Both the position numbers and the translations under genes were made by a program. From assembly GCA_027704905.1 (NCBI GenBank), contig CM051005.1:16373544-16437543 (forward strand): a stretch of 64,000 bases of DNA. The letters run 5' to 3'. The notes under the pieces are model-generated. The model was given only the letters and a program-made list of their open reading frames with translations. It was not told where the DNA came from and did not search any database. Within the stretch, counting starts at the first letter, position 1; every line of letters begins with the position of its first letter. This DNA comes from Muraenolepis orangiensis. Lineage: Eukaryota > Chordata > Actinopteri > Gadiformes > Muraenolepididae. Shown here piece after piece: positions 44,445 through 61,837 of the stretch.

Positions 44445-45240
44445 TACAAGATATAAGATATTTGTTGGCCATTTGCAACAAGTACATTGGAATGCTTACT
44501 CTCCCAAACAATACCATAAAAATAATATATACAATCAAGCATTTAAAGTGACAGTAGTGCAGCAGCATCATGAATACAGTGCAGTAACTATGATGAGTCC
44601 AGAAAGTCCAGCAATGTATGAAAGTGTAATGTTAATGACAATGTTATGATAGTCGCAGCACTCCTAGCAGTTCAGTAGGCGCACTGCCAGTGGATAAAAA
44701 CTATCATTAAACCTGGTAGTCCTTGTTGTACTGATGCTGCGTAACCGGTGACCGGACGGTAGGGGGGAGAAGAGATGGTGCCCAGGGTGGTTGCAGTCCT
44801 TTATGATGGACATGGCCTTCTTCCGACATCTGGTCCTACAGATCTCCTCAATGCATGGAAGTGCACACCCGATGATCTTCTCTGCTGTCCTCACAACCCT
44901 CTGGATGGCTTTCTTGTCCTCTGCAGTGGTGTTGCCGTGTGACGCCACTCGTCAGGACGCTCTCTACACTGTCAAGGTAGAAGTTCACTAGCCACCTCTG
45001 GCCTATTCCGCTTTTCCTGAGGCAATGCAGGGCAAAGAGGCGCTGGTGTGCCTTCTTCAGCATGACCTCCGTGTTTCGGGTCCACGCCAGGTCGTCGGAA
45101 ATCTGTATCCTAAGAAAATGGAAGCAGCTGACGACTTCCACCGGTGTCTGGTCCAGGCTGATGGTGGAGTGGGTGCCCTGGTGGATCCTGAAGTCCACGA
45201 TGAGCTCCTTAGTCTTGCTAACGGTTATGACAGTTATGAC
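44445..45240 (-). mobile_element. 5'-truncated, frameshifted LINE
   Basis: Minus-strand frames encode a reverse-transcriptase C terminus in two overlapping pieces: SCFHFLRIQISDDLAWTRNT with KKAHQRLFALHCLRKSGIGQ, then AIQRVVRTAEKIIGCALPCI with SPLPSGHRLRS and AVRLLNC. A frameshift near 44900 separates them. The 3' end (acaagatacaagatataaga) matches the fragment at 18969-19140. It is related to, but not the same family as, the LINE at 1337-2050. Confidence 0.85.
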
Positions 45241-45368
45241 TGTTGCTCTTCCATCACTTTCCTCTTAGCACTCCCAGTAGTTTCACTTGGAGGCAGTGGG
45301 AATACTGTATTAAACTTCCTTCACTACGGAGGCATAATCGAAGGTTTAGCTTTACCCACACAACCCTT

Positions 45369-45760
<392 letters not shown>

Positions 45761-46013
45761 TCCTCACGCAGCAAGCCACGGGGGTGGACGGGGGTGGAGG
45801 GTTGGTGTTAAAGGTCACAGGTGCCCCTCATTCAGGTTCTCCGAGACAAGGCAGCTTGTGGGGCAGCACGCTGCTCTAAATCTGGGGCCCGCTACGCGGA
45901 CTTGCCAGCCCGTCAGCGGACAGCCAGGGGCCCCCTTTTGACGCCATGAACGAACCGTGGCGCCCGACGAGAGGGATGGAGACACACATTCCATCACTGT
46001 TCTATTGTGGATG

Positions 46014-46070
46014 TTGTTGTTGTTGGGGTTGTGGTTGTTGTTGTTGTTGTTGTTGTTGTTGTTATGGTGG
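46014..46070. repeat. (GTT)n microsatellite
   Basis: gttgttgttg runs with single-base changes over about 55 bp. Confidence 0.9.
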
Positions 46071-46366
46071 TGGTTGTCATTCAATTGTGAGGCCTCCCTT
46101 TAAATATGAGTTGAAATACCAGTAAGATAAATCACTTTCCTTTCAAGTAGCTGAGAAGGAGTCAATGGCTTCTCTTTCCTCCGGTTGATTAATCATGCAA
46201 CAAGTTGCTCTGGGGGAATTCTCAGACAGAATTCCGCTATGGAAAAGAAGAAATTAATCATTTTCAAGACATAAATCAATCTGGCGCTCTGGCTATCTGT
46301 ATAGGACATATCAACAGTCTCCCTTTGTGCGAATGATACAGTCAATTAAGTTTACATAGAGAGAGA

Positions 46367-46467
<101 letters not shown>

Positions 46468-46796
46468 TGGTAGTGATAAGTGCTAAAAGACAAAGTAGAG
46501 CCTTTATGAAGCTCCTCCACGGCACTTAAAACAAAAGCCGGCCCCCTCGATGGCTCAATGGCCGCCCTCATTGTGGTCCTCTCCATCTCTATAAAAGAAC
46601 CTTCTCCTTGTTTATCCAGGAAGAGGTTTAATGGTCCAGGGAGTGGGGGGTTGCTCTGTCACTTTCGCCATGGTAAAATAAAAAGTAGTAGGGGCTTATT
46701 GTTAAATCCTCCCCAAAGGTCCCGGCACCAAGGCTTAAAGCAGAGCCCTGAGGGGCCTCTGTCTGGCCTCCTCTTCTCTAGCGAGGGCCCCCGTGA

Positions 46797-46862
46797 AGGG
46801 CCCCGATACAGGTGAAGGGCCCAACAGGGCCCTTCACCTGTATCAGGGGCATCCTGCCCCTG
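46797..46862. other. Two adjacent perfect GC-rich hairpins
   Basis: 46805-46822 (gatacaggtgaagggccc) and 46827-46844 are exact reverse complements around a 4-nt loop (aaca); flanking cccc/gggg extends the stem with one bulge. Directly after it, caggggca and tgcccctg form a second stem with a 3-nt loop. Confidence 0.9.
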
Positions 46863-47496
46863 TATCCTGTGTCCTGTATACTACCACTGCTGCTGCCGCC
46901 GCTGCTACTGCCGTGCAGGAGGGGAGAACAATGGCGGAGTTGAAGTACCGCCACCGCTAAAAGGGGTCGTCCTTGAGGAAATACGTTGGGTTGAGTATCG
47001 TGTAGTTAGTAGTTAGCGGTGTCCCACCGCCCCCCCCGCCCCCCACCCCCCTCCCCCCAGCATCCCGCTTCTCACCCTCTCACCCTCTCACCCTCTCACT
47101 ACCCCCCCCCACCATCAAAATCCCGGTTTTGTGCATTTTTTCCCATCATTACGCCAGAGGAAATGGTAAACACGGAAATGGTAAAACGCCTCTTACTGTG
47201 TCCCCCCCCAGCTGATTGATGCCCCTTTACCCCACAAAGACGGCTGACACCTCAGGCAAGACCACCGCCTCAGGGGGGGGGGGCCGCCTTCCCCTTGTGA
47301 CATAATACACCGCAAAACCCCCTTCCTGCTGTCGCTTACCCGGGGTCCTCCCACGCCACACACACACACGCCATTGTTTACTCACAGCTTGGTATGTGGT
47401 CGGTGTTGTTGTGTTGTGTTGTGTTGTTGTTGTCGTTTTATGGGACGGCGCTTGAGACAGTCAACAGTGCTTCACATGCCGGCCCCAGCGTAGATT

Positions 47497-47831
<335 letters not shown>

Positions 47832-48593
47832 CTGTAGTGTAGTTTCCGGGGGTAATTTAGTGGCAGCACGACAGCAGGGAAAACACTGCTAGGGCTTCAA
47901 TTGATCTCTGTTGACCTGCGTGGCGTCAGCACAGCGCTCCCATCAACCGTTCTGCACCACATCAAAGACTTTATGTGGGAAACCCACAATGAAGGATGTT
48001 CAGTTCAATCGTCTTTGACCGTCTGCTCTTAACGCCTTGAATGTTGAAGGCGAGATGAGGATGGCCACTGACGGTGTTCATTAGAAAATGAACGTCCACT
48101 ACCATGTAGACTCTCTCTCCTGATTGGCTGCGTCGTTCACAACAGGTAGAAGTAGAGATAGTACTCAACAGTTCAGAGTTATTACAATGTTAGGCTTGTG
48201 GCATATGTATGTATGTATATATATCTTACCTTTTCTGAAAATGTGTGACTTTCAACATTTTAGAACATAAAGCTGGGGTCTTACTGCATGTCAATGATTA
48301 TTATTATCACCTGTTTGTTCTTTGAAAGGGACTCTTCGCTTAGCTTTTTTGATAAGGCTTTTTAATAAATCTTGTGTGAGCCAACCTATAGGACTGGTAC
48401 AATGGCAACCCGGCGGACGAACCGGAACCAGAATTTCATTTTTGTCAACGAAGTACCACAAAATTGCGTAGCAATCCTCACTGTGCACTATTTCACACAA
48501 AACAGCAATTAAAAAAATCGAATAATTTATTAATTATATACTAATATACAAAATAAACAAAAGTGGCAACTTTGAGTTTAAATAAACAAATAA

Positions 48594-48682
48594 ATATATA
48601 TATATATATATACATGTATATTTATTTGCTGTAACCTATGAGACATATTGCAGTGGCCCTATATACATATATATATATATAA
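48594..48682. repeat. (AT)n-rich stretch
   Basis: Two runs of tatata (48595-48612 and 48661-48682) in AT-rich DNA. Confidence 0.85.
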
Positions 48683-49276
48683 GTAGTGCAAATTGGGGAA
48701 AAAAGTGTAGTATTGTAGTATTGACGCAACACAGTATTGAAGTGAATAGTTAGTTACACCGAACAGTCCGTGTCAGTCTTTGGCAGTGTTCAATTCTCGT
48801 ATTCTCAATTCTCATACTACTACAGCAATTAAAACTGTGGTGGACCCTCAATGTTCAAGTGTAGCCGAAGACGTTCAATCGTTATACCCTCAAACAATAG
48901 AATGCAAAAAGTTCTCAGCAAACCCCTCCCCACCACTCCTCGAAACACCGACAAGTGAGGTCTTCTCCTGCATCTGAATTCTGAAGGCCCCTAGACGACC
49001 ATCTGGGCGGAAAACAAAACAAGGATCACTATTTACGATCGGTGGACCCCGAGCGGGGGCCCCCATAGATGCTGCTTTAGGCCCAATAATTGTAATATGA
49101 TGGTAAGGAGCTTATTGGCCCTTGTTGTTCTGCACTGGGTGAAGAGACTGGACAAAACTCAGCGCCGGAGCGCGCTTAAAGATTACCTCTATTCTGGAGA
49201 TGCACTTAACACCCACATCAGGTCAACTGTTCTTAATTTGGCCAGCAGCACCAATTAAGGCTCTCCCTTGGGGTGG

Positions 49277-49278
49277 TG

Positions 49279-49333
<55 letters not shown>

Positions 49334-49342
49334 GGGGGGGGC
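49277..49342. repeat. (TG)n followed by a G-run
   Basis: tgtgtg with one ggtg interruption, then a run of 11 G and further G clusters. Confidence 0.9.
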
Positions 49343-49639
49343 GGGGGCAGGGGACAGGGGGTCCTCGGTTGTGTGTGCCAGGGGTATAAACATTGACCCC
49401 TTGCGTGCAAGCATTTTGCTCAGGTTTTGTTTCGGGTGCAAAATGGCTGTTTTGTGTTGTGGAGGCGTAGGGGACAATCGCATCACGGAGCACGGGTCCC
49501 TGGTGCTCGCCAGTTGAAAGGGATCTAATAGACACCTATCAGATAATAGGATCCTGTGTTGGGTGTCGTCTCACGACTCACTGAACCTTCACACTTAGTT
49601 TAAAACAAAATAATCTCGGCCTATATGATTACGCTGCTT

Positions 49640-49880
49640 AGACCTTAAAGGGTAACTTCGCCCCGATTTTTCCACAACCTGGACCGTATTTCCCTGGTTT
49701 AAGTGACTAATGCGGACAACAGTTTTTGAATGTGGTCCAGTATTGAGCTGGTTGGTCAGCAGTCAGCCGCCAAATGTCTGCAATCGTCTGCGGCGATTTT
49801 TGCGCCCGTCAATGCACTTTTGCATTGCGGCGATAGCGCCCGTCAATGCACATCCTCTAAAGTGCTTATTGTTTGCTACT
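49640..49880. repeat. Dispersed teleost repeat fragment
   Basis: aaagggtaacttcgccccga, acaacctggaccgtatttcc, aagtgactaatgcggacaac and ggtccagtattgagctgg follow in the order of a repeat I remember as common in fish genomes. The class is not known to me. Confidence 0.45.
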
Positions 49881-50747
49881 GACAGGTTCAGACCCTTATT
49901 TTAAGTATCTTACAACATTATGGATCCCTACAGAGAAATTCTAATTATTAAACTTTTTCTTGATCTGGTCTGTTTGTAATGGTTTCTAACCAAGTCTGGC
50001 TCAAGGAGAAGTCTCGCACTGAGTTGTAGTTGAAGACATGACGACGGTGGAAATGTGAGTGAGAGTTTGAGAGAGGAGTGCCAGCAAGTGTGTGTTGAGT
50101 TGGACCACATAAAGCGTAGCTTAGTGAGTATCTAAAAGCTTTTAAAAGTCATGACTGAAAAATGTGCTCATTTTGACGTAGATGTGGATGAGGCTCAAGA
50201 CAAGACACTAAAGGTTGTTTTTCCCTGTCGGGATTCTTTCTGTTGTCAGACACTTCTAATAACAATCTGAACCAGTCAGTTGCAAAAATAAGCACATCAC
50301 ATATATTTCCCATTTTCATAACTGCTTTTGCCAATTTTTGCACCACAGCTTGGTTGTACTTTTCTCTTCTCATGTGTATTTTTTTGGGATAGAAACGAAC
50401 AAACCTCGCTTGTGAATGCTTACTATGGACAGAAAGTCCGAAGTGACCTTTAACCTTTGTCCCTTGAACCCTGTCCTGCACCACCCCACCGACCCACCGC
50501 CCCCCAACCCTCAACCTCTCCACTCTCACTGTCTCTCCTAAACTTTGTGGGAACCCAACGCTGACCCACCACCACCACCACCACCACCCCCGCCATCTCC
50601 ACCCCCACCTTTGTGTTACTCTGTTCCATTGTCTGTGCCTTCCACTAGATAATGCCCTAACCAGCCCTCCCCCACCCACCCCATCACCCTCCATCACCCA
50701 CACACAACTAAATCTGAGGCTTACCCTCTCCATCCTAGGAGTGCAAG

Positions 50748-50861
<114 letters not shown>

Positions 50862-52036
50862 GTGGTACGGTGGCCGGTGACATTACTGTCCACTAAGTGA
50901 GATGGAATGATGGCATCCAGCGGGGAGGAGGAAGGGAGGGGGGCATTAGGGCCAGTGGCCCCAGGCCTCTACCTGCTGCTCCCCTGCCTGCTGCTGCATG
51001 GTCACATGCTGGACCAGTAAGACTGTGTCGATGGCAAGTGATGGATATTTGGCTGCTCGTACACGCGCTAAAATTACGTAACAGCGAGCGGGCGAAAGAT
51101 AGAAACGATATTTGAGTTTGGAGTTGACAGGAATGTTTATTTTTGCCCCCATCATCAGATTTAGCTAGGGAAATTTTTACTTTACACAATTATTCGGAAC
51201 ATATTTTTTTTATATTATTTTTCCTGGATGATGATGTGTATTTGAAATGTATTTTCTTTTATTCTATTTCCAATGCAGTTAGTGTGTTAAGTAGAGAGGA
51301 ATTGCAGTAAAATATATATAAATATTATACTGCAATTCTTCTTAACTATAAATATATATAGACAAGAAGAAACAAAAATATATACTCAATAATTCATAAT
51401 AATAATAATTCATTTCCACTTTGTCGACGCAAATGTCGGAAAAAAGCATGCATTTTCCCATAATTTTCTCGACCCGCGCCTGAATAGAGGACCAGAATTA
51501 ACCGGCGGCATACGTTCGTGTGCTCATTAGCGGCCCGGCGCCGCGCGACAGCCGTATTTCCCCACTCGAGGTGCTCTGTTCACCCCATAGTTTCACTGTG
51601 AGTGAGGATTAGCTCCCGCATCCCACCAAGCCCTCCAAGTCTTTGGAAGCAAGCCCACTACTCCTTTTTGTGTGTTGTTGTGGTGGCGGTGGTGGTGGTG
51701 GTGGTGGTGGTAGTAGTAGTGGTAGTGGTGGGAATTGTGATGTCATTCAACTCAGACCAGGGGGACGGCGGAGGCTGACCCCTTGACCCTTATAAACTGT
51801 GGGGGTCAGAGCGCTTGCATACAAGGTGTTGCCATCTGTGAGCTTCTCTGTGTCCGGCTTTTCCTCCTCATGCTGACATTCTCCCGCCGCCAGCCCCCTT
51901 TATCGCGGCGGCGGGTATTCAGGGGCAGTGGGCTGTGAAGAGGAGTCCCCCCTTTGGTTGTCCCCGTTTGTCTCTGTCCGTGTTAAGAAGCCTCAGTGAA
52001 AGAGACAAGTGTCCCCTTTTGTAAACTCCCCTCCCC

Positions 52037-52087
52037 CCACCCCCCCCCCCCCCCCCCCCCCCCACGTTCCCTCCCCCCCCCCCCCCC
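52037..52087. repeat. Poly(C) tracts
   Basis: Two C-runs of about 25 and 15 bases with a short gap (acgttc); on the other strand they could form G-quadruplexes. They lie about 540 bp downstream of the cpn2 stop. Confidence 0.9.
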
Positions 52088-52624
52088 AACCCATTTTTTA
52101 TTTATTGAATCAATATCATTACTTCCCTTTTTTTCAAGTTCACTAAATTCTATTCAAGATGTGTTGATATGGCGGCTAAATCCACGTACAAAACTTTAGG
52201 ACATTTTCATATGAAACAAATGAAACAGGCTGCGTTCAACTTTTGCTGAGGGCCTCTTTAATATCCTATAGAGACAGAGAACCAGAGGCATCTAGTGGAA
52301 ATCAACCTCACTGCAGCCCACGCACACAAGTCAATAATTAACCAATAACAAATATTCGACCTGGTCTATGACAACTAATCAGAACAAACTTTGCACTGTA
52401 CGAAAAAAAGGGGTCACCCACACACTCTTATCTTCCCGCTGTGTCCAGAAACCAACCTGGCTCTTAGCTGTTGAGGTAAAGGTCCACTTGAAATATTGAA
52501 TTAGAGCACAAAGCAACAGGGTTTTGCAGGAGCGTGGCACAAAATACACAAGTAGAAGATACATTTCGCTACATGACTCTGGCGCCTCTACCACCAAGCA
52601 CGAAAATGAGGAAAAGACAGAATT

Positions 52625-54235
52625 TCATGGTGTCTCTGGCGTATTGTATATTGTATTGTTGTTGTTGTTGTTGTTGCATTGTTTGTTATCCGGCCACTGC
52701 CTCTGCACAACGTTCTCGTACACAGTCCCATCCTCCGCCTCAAACTGTACCCTCACTCTCAGGGGGGAACACGCATCCACCCTGCACTTGACGATAACGA
52801 TGCCGTTGGTGGCGCGCAGGGTGCAGTTGGCGCCATCAGCCATCGGCGGACTGTCCTCGGGCAGACGACACACCAGGCGATCCTTGTCGATGGAGGCTAG
52901 AGTCCGGCCACTCAGAAGCTTGGGGCCCCTGCAGCGCACCTTGTCCTGCTCCTCCATGTCCACGCTGTTGTGGAGCATCCAGTGGTGCAGGTAGGACACC
53001 TGGCAGTCGCACTGCCACGGGTTGCCGTGCAGCCTCACCACATGCTTATAGTTGAATGAGGCGAAGAGGCCCGGGGCGATGGTCTGGAGCAGGTTGTCCG
53101 ACAGATGGAGCTGACGCAGCAGCGACTGGTCCTCAAACAGCTTGGCCGCCATCTTGGTCAGGTTGTTCTTTTGGAGGTGGAGAGTCTTGACGCTACGGAG
53201 GTCGTTGAAGATCTCCTCCGGTAGCGAGGTGAGGTGGTTTTCCGAGAGGTCCAGGTTCTCCAGGGCTGTGAGGTTCTGGAACAGGTCCACCGGAAGCTGG
53301 GAGAGCTGGTTGGTGGACAAGACGAGGGAGGTGAGGGAGGTCAGGCCGTGGAAAGAAGAGTCGGAGAGCTCAACTAACTCGTTGCCCTGTAGCGTCAGCT
53401 CCTTCAAGCTGGAGGGAAAGTGGCCGAACGCCTCTGAGCTGAAGTTAGAAAGAAAGTTTCCTCTGAGGTTCAGCACCTCTAAATTGGTGAGAACCGAGAA
53501 GACATCCCGAGGGAGGTTGTTTAAACTGTTCCCTTCTAGGTGAAGCTCCCTCAGGTGAGACACATTGTGGAATGTATCTGCAGAGAGACGGCTAAGAAGG
53601 TTGTTATTCAGTTTGAGGGTTCTGAGCTCAGTCAAAGCTTCCAGATCCTCCCGCGTCACTTCTTCAAGCCAATTGCCTGACAAGTCCAGGCATTGGAGAT
53701 GCTGCAGGTTGCGGAACAGAGACACGGGCAGGTGGGCTATCAGGTTGCCCTTCATCTCCAGGGTCTCCAGGTTCCTCAGTGACCCGAACGTGTCAGGCAG
53801 TAGAGTTTTCAGCTTGTTGAAGTTGAGCTGCAGCTTGGTGAGGTTGCCCTGCTGCGAGAAGGTTCCCTGGACCAGGTGTTCCAACCAGGGGTTCCCGCTG
53901 AGGTCCAGCTCCTCCAAATGGGTCAGGTTCTCGAAGGCCCTGGCGTGAATGTCCCGTATGGCGTTATTCAGGAAGACCAGCTTGGCCAGCCGGGGGCTTC
54001 CTTGAAAGGTGTTGGGTAAGAGGTACATCAAGGAAGTTGTCATTACGATAACCTCTTTGACCTCCCTGGAGAGGTTCTTGGGCAGCGACGACATGCGTTG
54101 CTCGGTGCATAGCACCTTATTGGCTGAGAAGCACTGGCAGGTGATTGGACAGAGGTGAGGGAGTTCGGCACGGGACGTCTGAGTCCGAGAGGAAAGCAGC
54201 ATCAGACACAGGGTGATGCTAATGGTACTGGTCAT
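52625..54235 (-). CDS. cpn2: Carboxypeptidase N subunit 2 (leucine-rich regulatory subunit)
   Basis: A single coding exon of 536 aa. In the family, this secreted glycoprotein stabilises the catalytic subunit CPN1 in plasma, where the complex trims C-terminal Lys/Arg from kinins and anaphylatoxins. Residues 1-24 form a signal peptide (TSTISITLCLMLLSS). LRRNT is CPITCQCFSANKVLC. Thirteen leucine-rich repeats of about 24 residues follow (for example LEVLNLRGNFLSNF), then LRRCT (NPWQCDCQVSYLHHW to LVC). Many N-glycosylation sequons are present. The start at 54235 lies 5 bp inside an exon whose acceptor is ttcccacag (exon start 54240). The longer open frame upstream is a (TTA)n poly-Leu artefact. 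A plausible noncoding first exon ends at 54914 (ggag then gtatgc). The C terminus WPDNKQC is followed by a poly-Asn run encoded by a (TTG)n microsatellite and TIYNTPETP. LRRC15 and GP5 are alternatives, but the whole-length pattern and lack of a membrane anchor favour CPN2. Confidence 0.88.
   Translation of the reverse strand: MTSTISITLCLMLLSSRTQTSRAELPHLCPITCQCFSANKVLCTEQRMSSLPKNLSREVKEVIVMTTSLMYLLPNTFQGSPRLAKLVFLNNAIRDIHARAFENLTHLEELDLSGNPWLEHLVQGTFSQQGNLTKLQLNFNKLKTLLPDTFGSLRNLETLEMKGNLIAHLPVSLFRNLQHLQCLDLSGNWLEEVTREDLEALTELRTLKLNNNLLSRLSADTFHNVSHLRELHLEGNSLNNLPRDVFSVLTNLEVLNLRGNFLSNFSSEAFGHFPSSLKELTLQGNELVELSDSSFHGLTSLTSLVLSTNQLSQLPVDLFQNLTALENLDLSENHLTSLPEEIFNDLRSVKTLHLQKNNLTKMAAKLFEDQSLLRQLHLSDNLLQTIAPGLFASFNYKHVVRLHGNPWQCDCQVSYLHHWMLHNSVDMEEQDKVRCRGPKLLSGRTLASIDKDRLVCRLPEDSPPMADGANCTLRATNGIVIVKCRVDACSPLRVRVQFEAEDGTVYENVVQRQWPDNKQCNNNNNNNTIYNTPETP
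52657..52677. repeat. (GTT)n microsatellite inside the cpn2 coding end
   Basis: Seven triplets encode consecutive Asn residues on the minus strand, close to the stop codon. Confidence 0.95.
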
Positions 54236-54319
54236 TCTTCCTGTGGGAACATTTGAATAAGCAAGTGTGAGTGGCATGTTTGGATATATAAAGACAAAGC
54301 CTAGTTTAAATGTGATTAA

Positions 54320-54345
54320 AAATAATAATAATGATAATAATAATG

Positions 54346-54409
<64 letters not shown>

Positions 54410-54420
54410 TAACAATAATA
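54320..54420. repeat. (AAT)n microsatellite upstream of the cpn2 coding exon
   Basis: About 30 aat triplets with gat and aac changes in the cpn2 5' intron; read on the minus strand it makes an artificial poly-Leu frame. Confidence 0.95.
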
Positions 54421-55448
54421 TAATTTTAGAATAATTTATGTGTGGAATATATCAGTTGGAATTGTTAACCTCTTTTAATTATTGGACAGCAGAAAAACAG
54501 AACGATTGAGAATTTAGTCAAACTAATTTGAATAACTTGCATTTAAATCGGAGTCACCTACTGACTACAGCATGACTGCTTGTTGGAGACTTGGTGGACA
54601 TTAGCTTGATGCCTTTACAAATGTAAATGGTCTTGTTCTGACTTATACACTTATACACTCAACTTGGTTTTAAATACAAACAGTTTTCAAGGGCTTTTGA
54701 GCTTTGAATATCAGGATACAAAAATGACCCTGTCTTAACCAAACAATCATATATGTACTTACTAACTTCATGCTCATCTCTAGATTAACTTTATCTGTAA
54801 ATACGTTCATGAAGTGAACCCTAAGGTACCGTTAACGGCTGTTTCTGGCTCACAGTAACAAAGTAAAAGTAACGTTTTTGCTATAGACAGAACAAGTGAC
54901 AATGTTAGCATACCTCCGCTCCTGGGATCCCAGACCACCAGCCTAGAGAGAGTTGTAGAACTGAATGACCCAACGGCCCGATGACAACAAGCCTGAATTG
55001 GGTAAGACGAATCCCCTGACGCCCTGCTGTGTTACCGCCAAAAGATCCTTACAAAAATAACCGTGTGAAAGAAATCACTTTTCCTGCCAAGATATATATG
55101 AGGTTGTAGTATTTTCCCTTACTTTGAATTTGGGAAAGTTAATAAGTTAAGTTCAGTCACAGGGTTTTTTTTATAGGCATAATGCCGGAAGTAAAATGTA
55201 TGTTCATGGTATTTTTTTCCAGCCAAGGCCTGTTTACATTCTGAGTCACTCGCTTGTCAGACAGAACAAACAGAGTGTTTACATATGGACAAAGTGGGCT
55301 TTATTTAGCTAGCTAGCTAGCTAGCTATCTATTTCCATTTAAAAATAATTTACCGCAGCAGGGGTTACATATACAAATGTATATGATTTACACATGGGTA
55401 TGATTTTACTATTAAAACATGTTGTCAAATGTGTCAATGTATTTGTGA

Positions 55449-55479
<31 letters not shown>

Positions 55480-55875
55480 CCTCGACTGCCTGCTTGTCAC
55501 AGCTACCACGAGTCAAGGAAAAAATAAGTCAATGTTTCTTTGTGAATTGTATATGTATTGTAATATGTCACCTGTATTAAAAAAGAGTGTGCCTGTCTCC
55601 CTCTCTCTCACTCTCTGTCTTTCTCTCTCCTGTAATCAACTTAAACTAATAATAATCATCCAACCAGACCGTCCTTACAAGATGGCATTTCCTCAAATAT
55701 AATTAAAATGTCAGTGTTCTATATGAATTTATGTATTGGTCTACACAATCCACAAGCAAAACATACCTATCAACATTACATTACTTCGGCCCATCCACAA
55801 TTTAAATCCTGGATGGGATGGCGGAATCTGTAAAACCAGGAGCATCTGGTGGAATGGTGGAGAATTGAGTCTTAA
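54421..55875. other. Spacer between cpn2 and the downstream LINE
   Basis: No coding exon was recognised beyond the possible cpn2 5'UTR exon ending at 54914. It contains (GCTA)n at 55306-55328 and (AT)n at 55449-55476. Confidence 0.5.
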
Positions 55876-56184
55876 GAGACTCAGAGTAGAGCTGCTGCTC
55901 CTTTGCGTAGAAAGGAGCTAGTTGAGGTTGTTCTGGCATCTAGTAAGGATGCTTCCTGGTCGCCTCCCGAGGGAGGTTTTCAGGGCACATCCAGCTGAGA
56001 AGAGACCACGGGGCAGACCAAGGTGGGGTGATTACATCTTCACACTGGCCTGGGAACGCCTCGGGATCCCCCAGTCAGAGCTGGTTAATGTTGCCAGGGA
56101 AAAGGAAGTTTGGAGTCCCCTGCTGAAGCTGCTATCTCCGCGACCCGACCACGGATAAGCGGTAGACGATGGATGGATGGATGG
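55876..56184 (+). mobile_element. 3' end of a non-LTR retrotransposon
   Basis: The plus-strand frame encodes the end of an ORF2-like protein: FWHLVRMLPGRLPREVFRAH, KRPRGRPRWGDYIF, LAWERLGIPQSEL and LSPRPDHG then stop. The tail is (ggat)n at 56167-56184, typical of this common fish LINE family. It is 5'-truncated. Confidence 0.85.
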
Positions 56185-57066
56185 AGACTCAGAGAAGCTG
56201 AAGGGAGGGACATAGAGCCAGACTGTGGTTGTAATAAGGTTAGTGTTAATTATAGGGTAAGTAATAGGTTAGCTTTAGGGTTAGTAGTACGGTTTTGGAT
56301 GGAACACGTCTATGTCACCGTGTACCTATATATCAATAAGGTTCTTTCGCCTTAAATGAATTACAATTTGCATTCATGGCGAATAACATGTTATGTTCGT
56401 TCTTGTATAACAAACTAGATGGCACATTTTTCAGCTTCACTGCCAAACACCTGCCTAACATTTTCAGATAAGAGAATATGTTGATATTCGGATCTATAGG
56501 GTTTATATTGTGCACTGGTGCTTGTGGGGATCCATTAAATAGTATTTTCCTGATTAAACCAGGAAATATAACCAATGGCAAGGACCTCTAATGACTTAAG
56601 ACACTAAAGCCATTCACTAATCACACCAAATGGAATCTAATCCGATCAATTGGGACTTACACCTCCTCTATTTACTCCACTTACATTTCCCAGTAAGCCC
56701 AACTCACCCACAAGAGTGACAAGAGTCATACATGAAAGCTCAGGACAGAGCCAGACGTGTCCCAACAGGCCAGGTCTCCACTAGGGGAGGTCTCCCAGCA
56801 TCTCCCACTTTACCTGGAATTCCAGAAAATAGCTGCTTGCGGTTCACTCCCCAAAAACGATGCTCTGCTCGCAAACCCTGTCCTTTTTTCTTTTGTTTTA
56901 GATCCGTCTAGATCAACTATCACTTCTTCTTCAACCCCCCTCCCCCCCACATCATATTCCTCCATAAGACCTGCCACTTGGACAAGCCTGCCTGCTGTGG
57001 ATCTCTGGTGTGTTTTGAACTTTTTTAATTTTTTTTGTTCCGTTGAAACCGTTCCAGGAGCCGAAG

Positions 57067-61622
<4,556 letters not shown>

Positions 61623-61831
61623 GGAGCCAGGATCCAGGCCCCCCCCCCCAGAGTCACGTGGTTCTGCCTGTTGGTTTTAATACCGCGTATCACCCATATG
61701 GTTTATGTGTTTTTAGATTATTTTCTTTTGTATATTGCTTTTGTTTTTCCTTTGTTTTTCGTTGATAACAATGCTTCTGTGGAATTTGTTCATTTGTTTT
61801 GGGACTCTGTAACTGAGACTTATTTTTTTCA

Positions 61832-61837
61832 AATAAA
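61832..61837 (+). terminator. Poly(A) signal of cldn1
   Basis: aataaa 210 bp after the stop codon, preceded by a T-rich stretch. Confidence 0.75.

Noticed and set aside
53142..53948. Plus-strand open frames opposite cpn2 (53142-53543 and 53565-53948)
   Set aside because: Antisense shadows of the leucine-rich repeats; no recognisable family.
52236..54415. Longer cpn2 frame beginning with a poly-Leu stretch at 54415
   Set aside because: The Leu run is a (TTA)n microsatellite on the minus strand; a proper acceptor (ttcccacag) and signal peptide start at 54240/54235.
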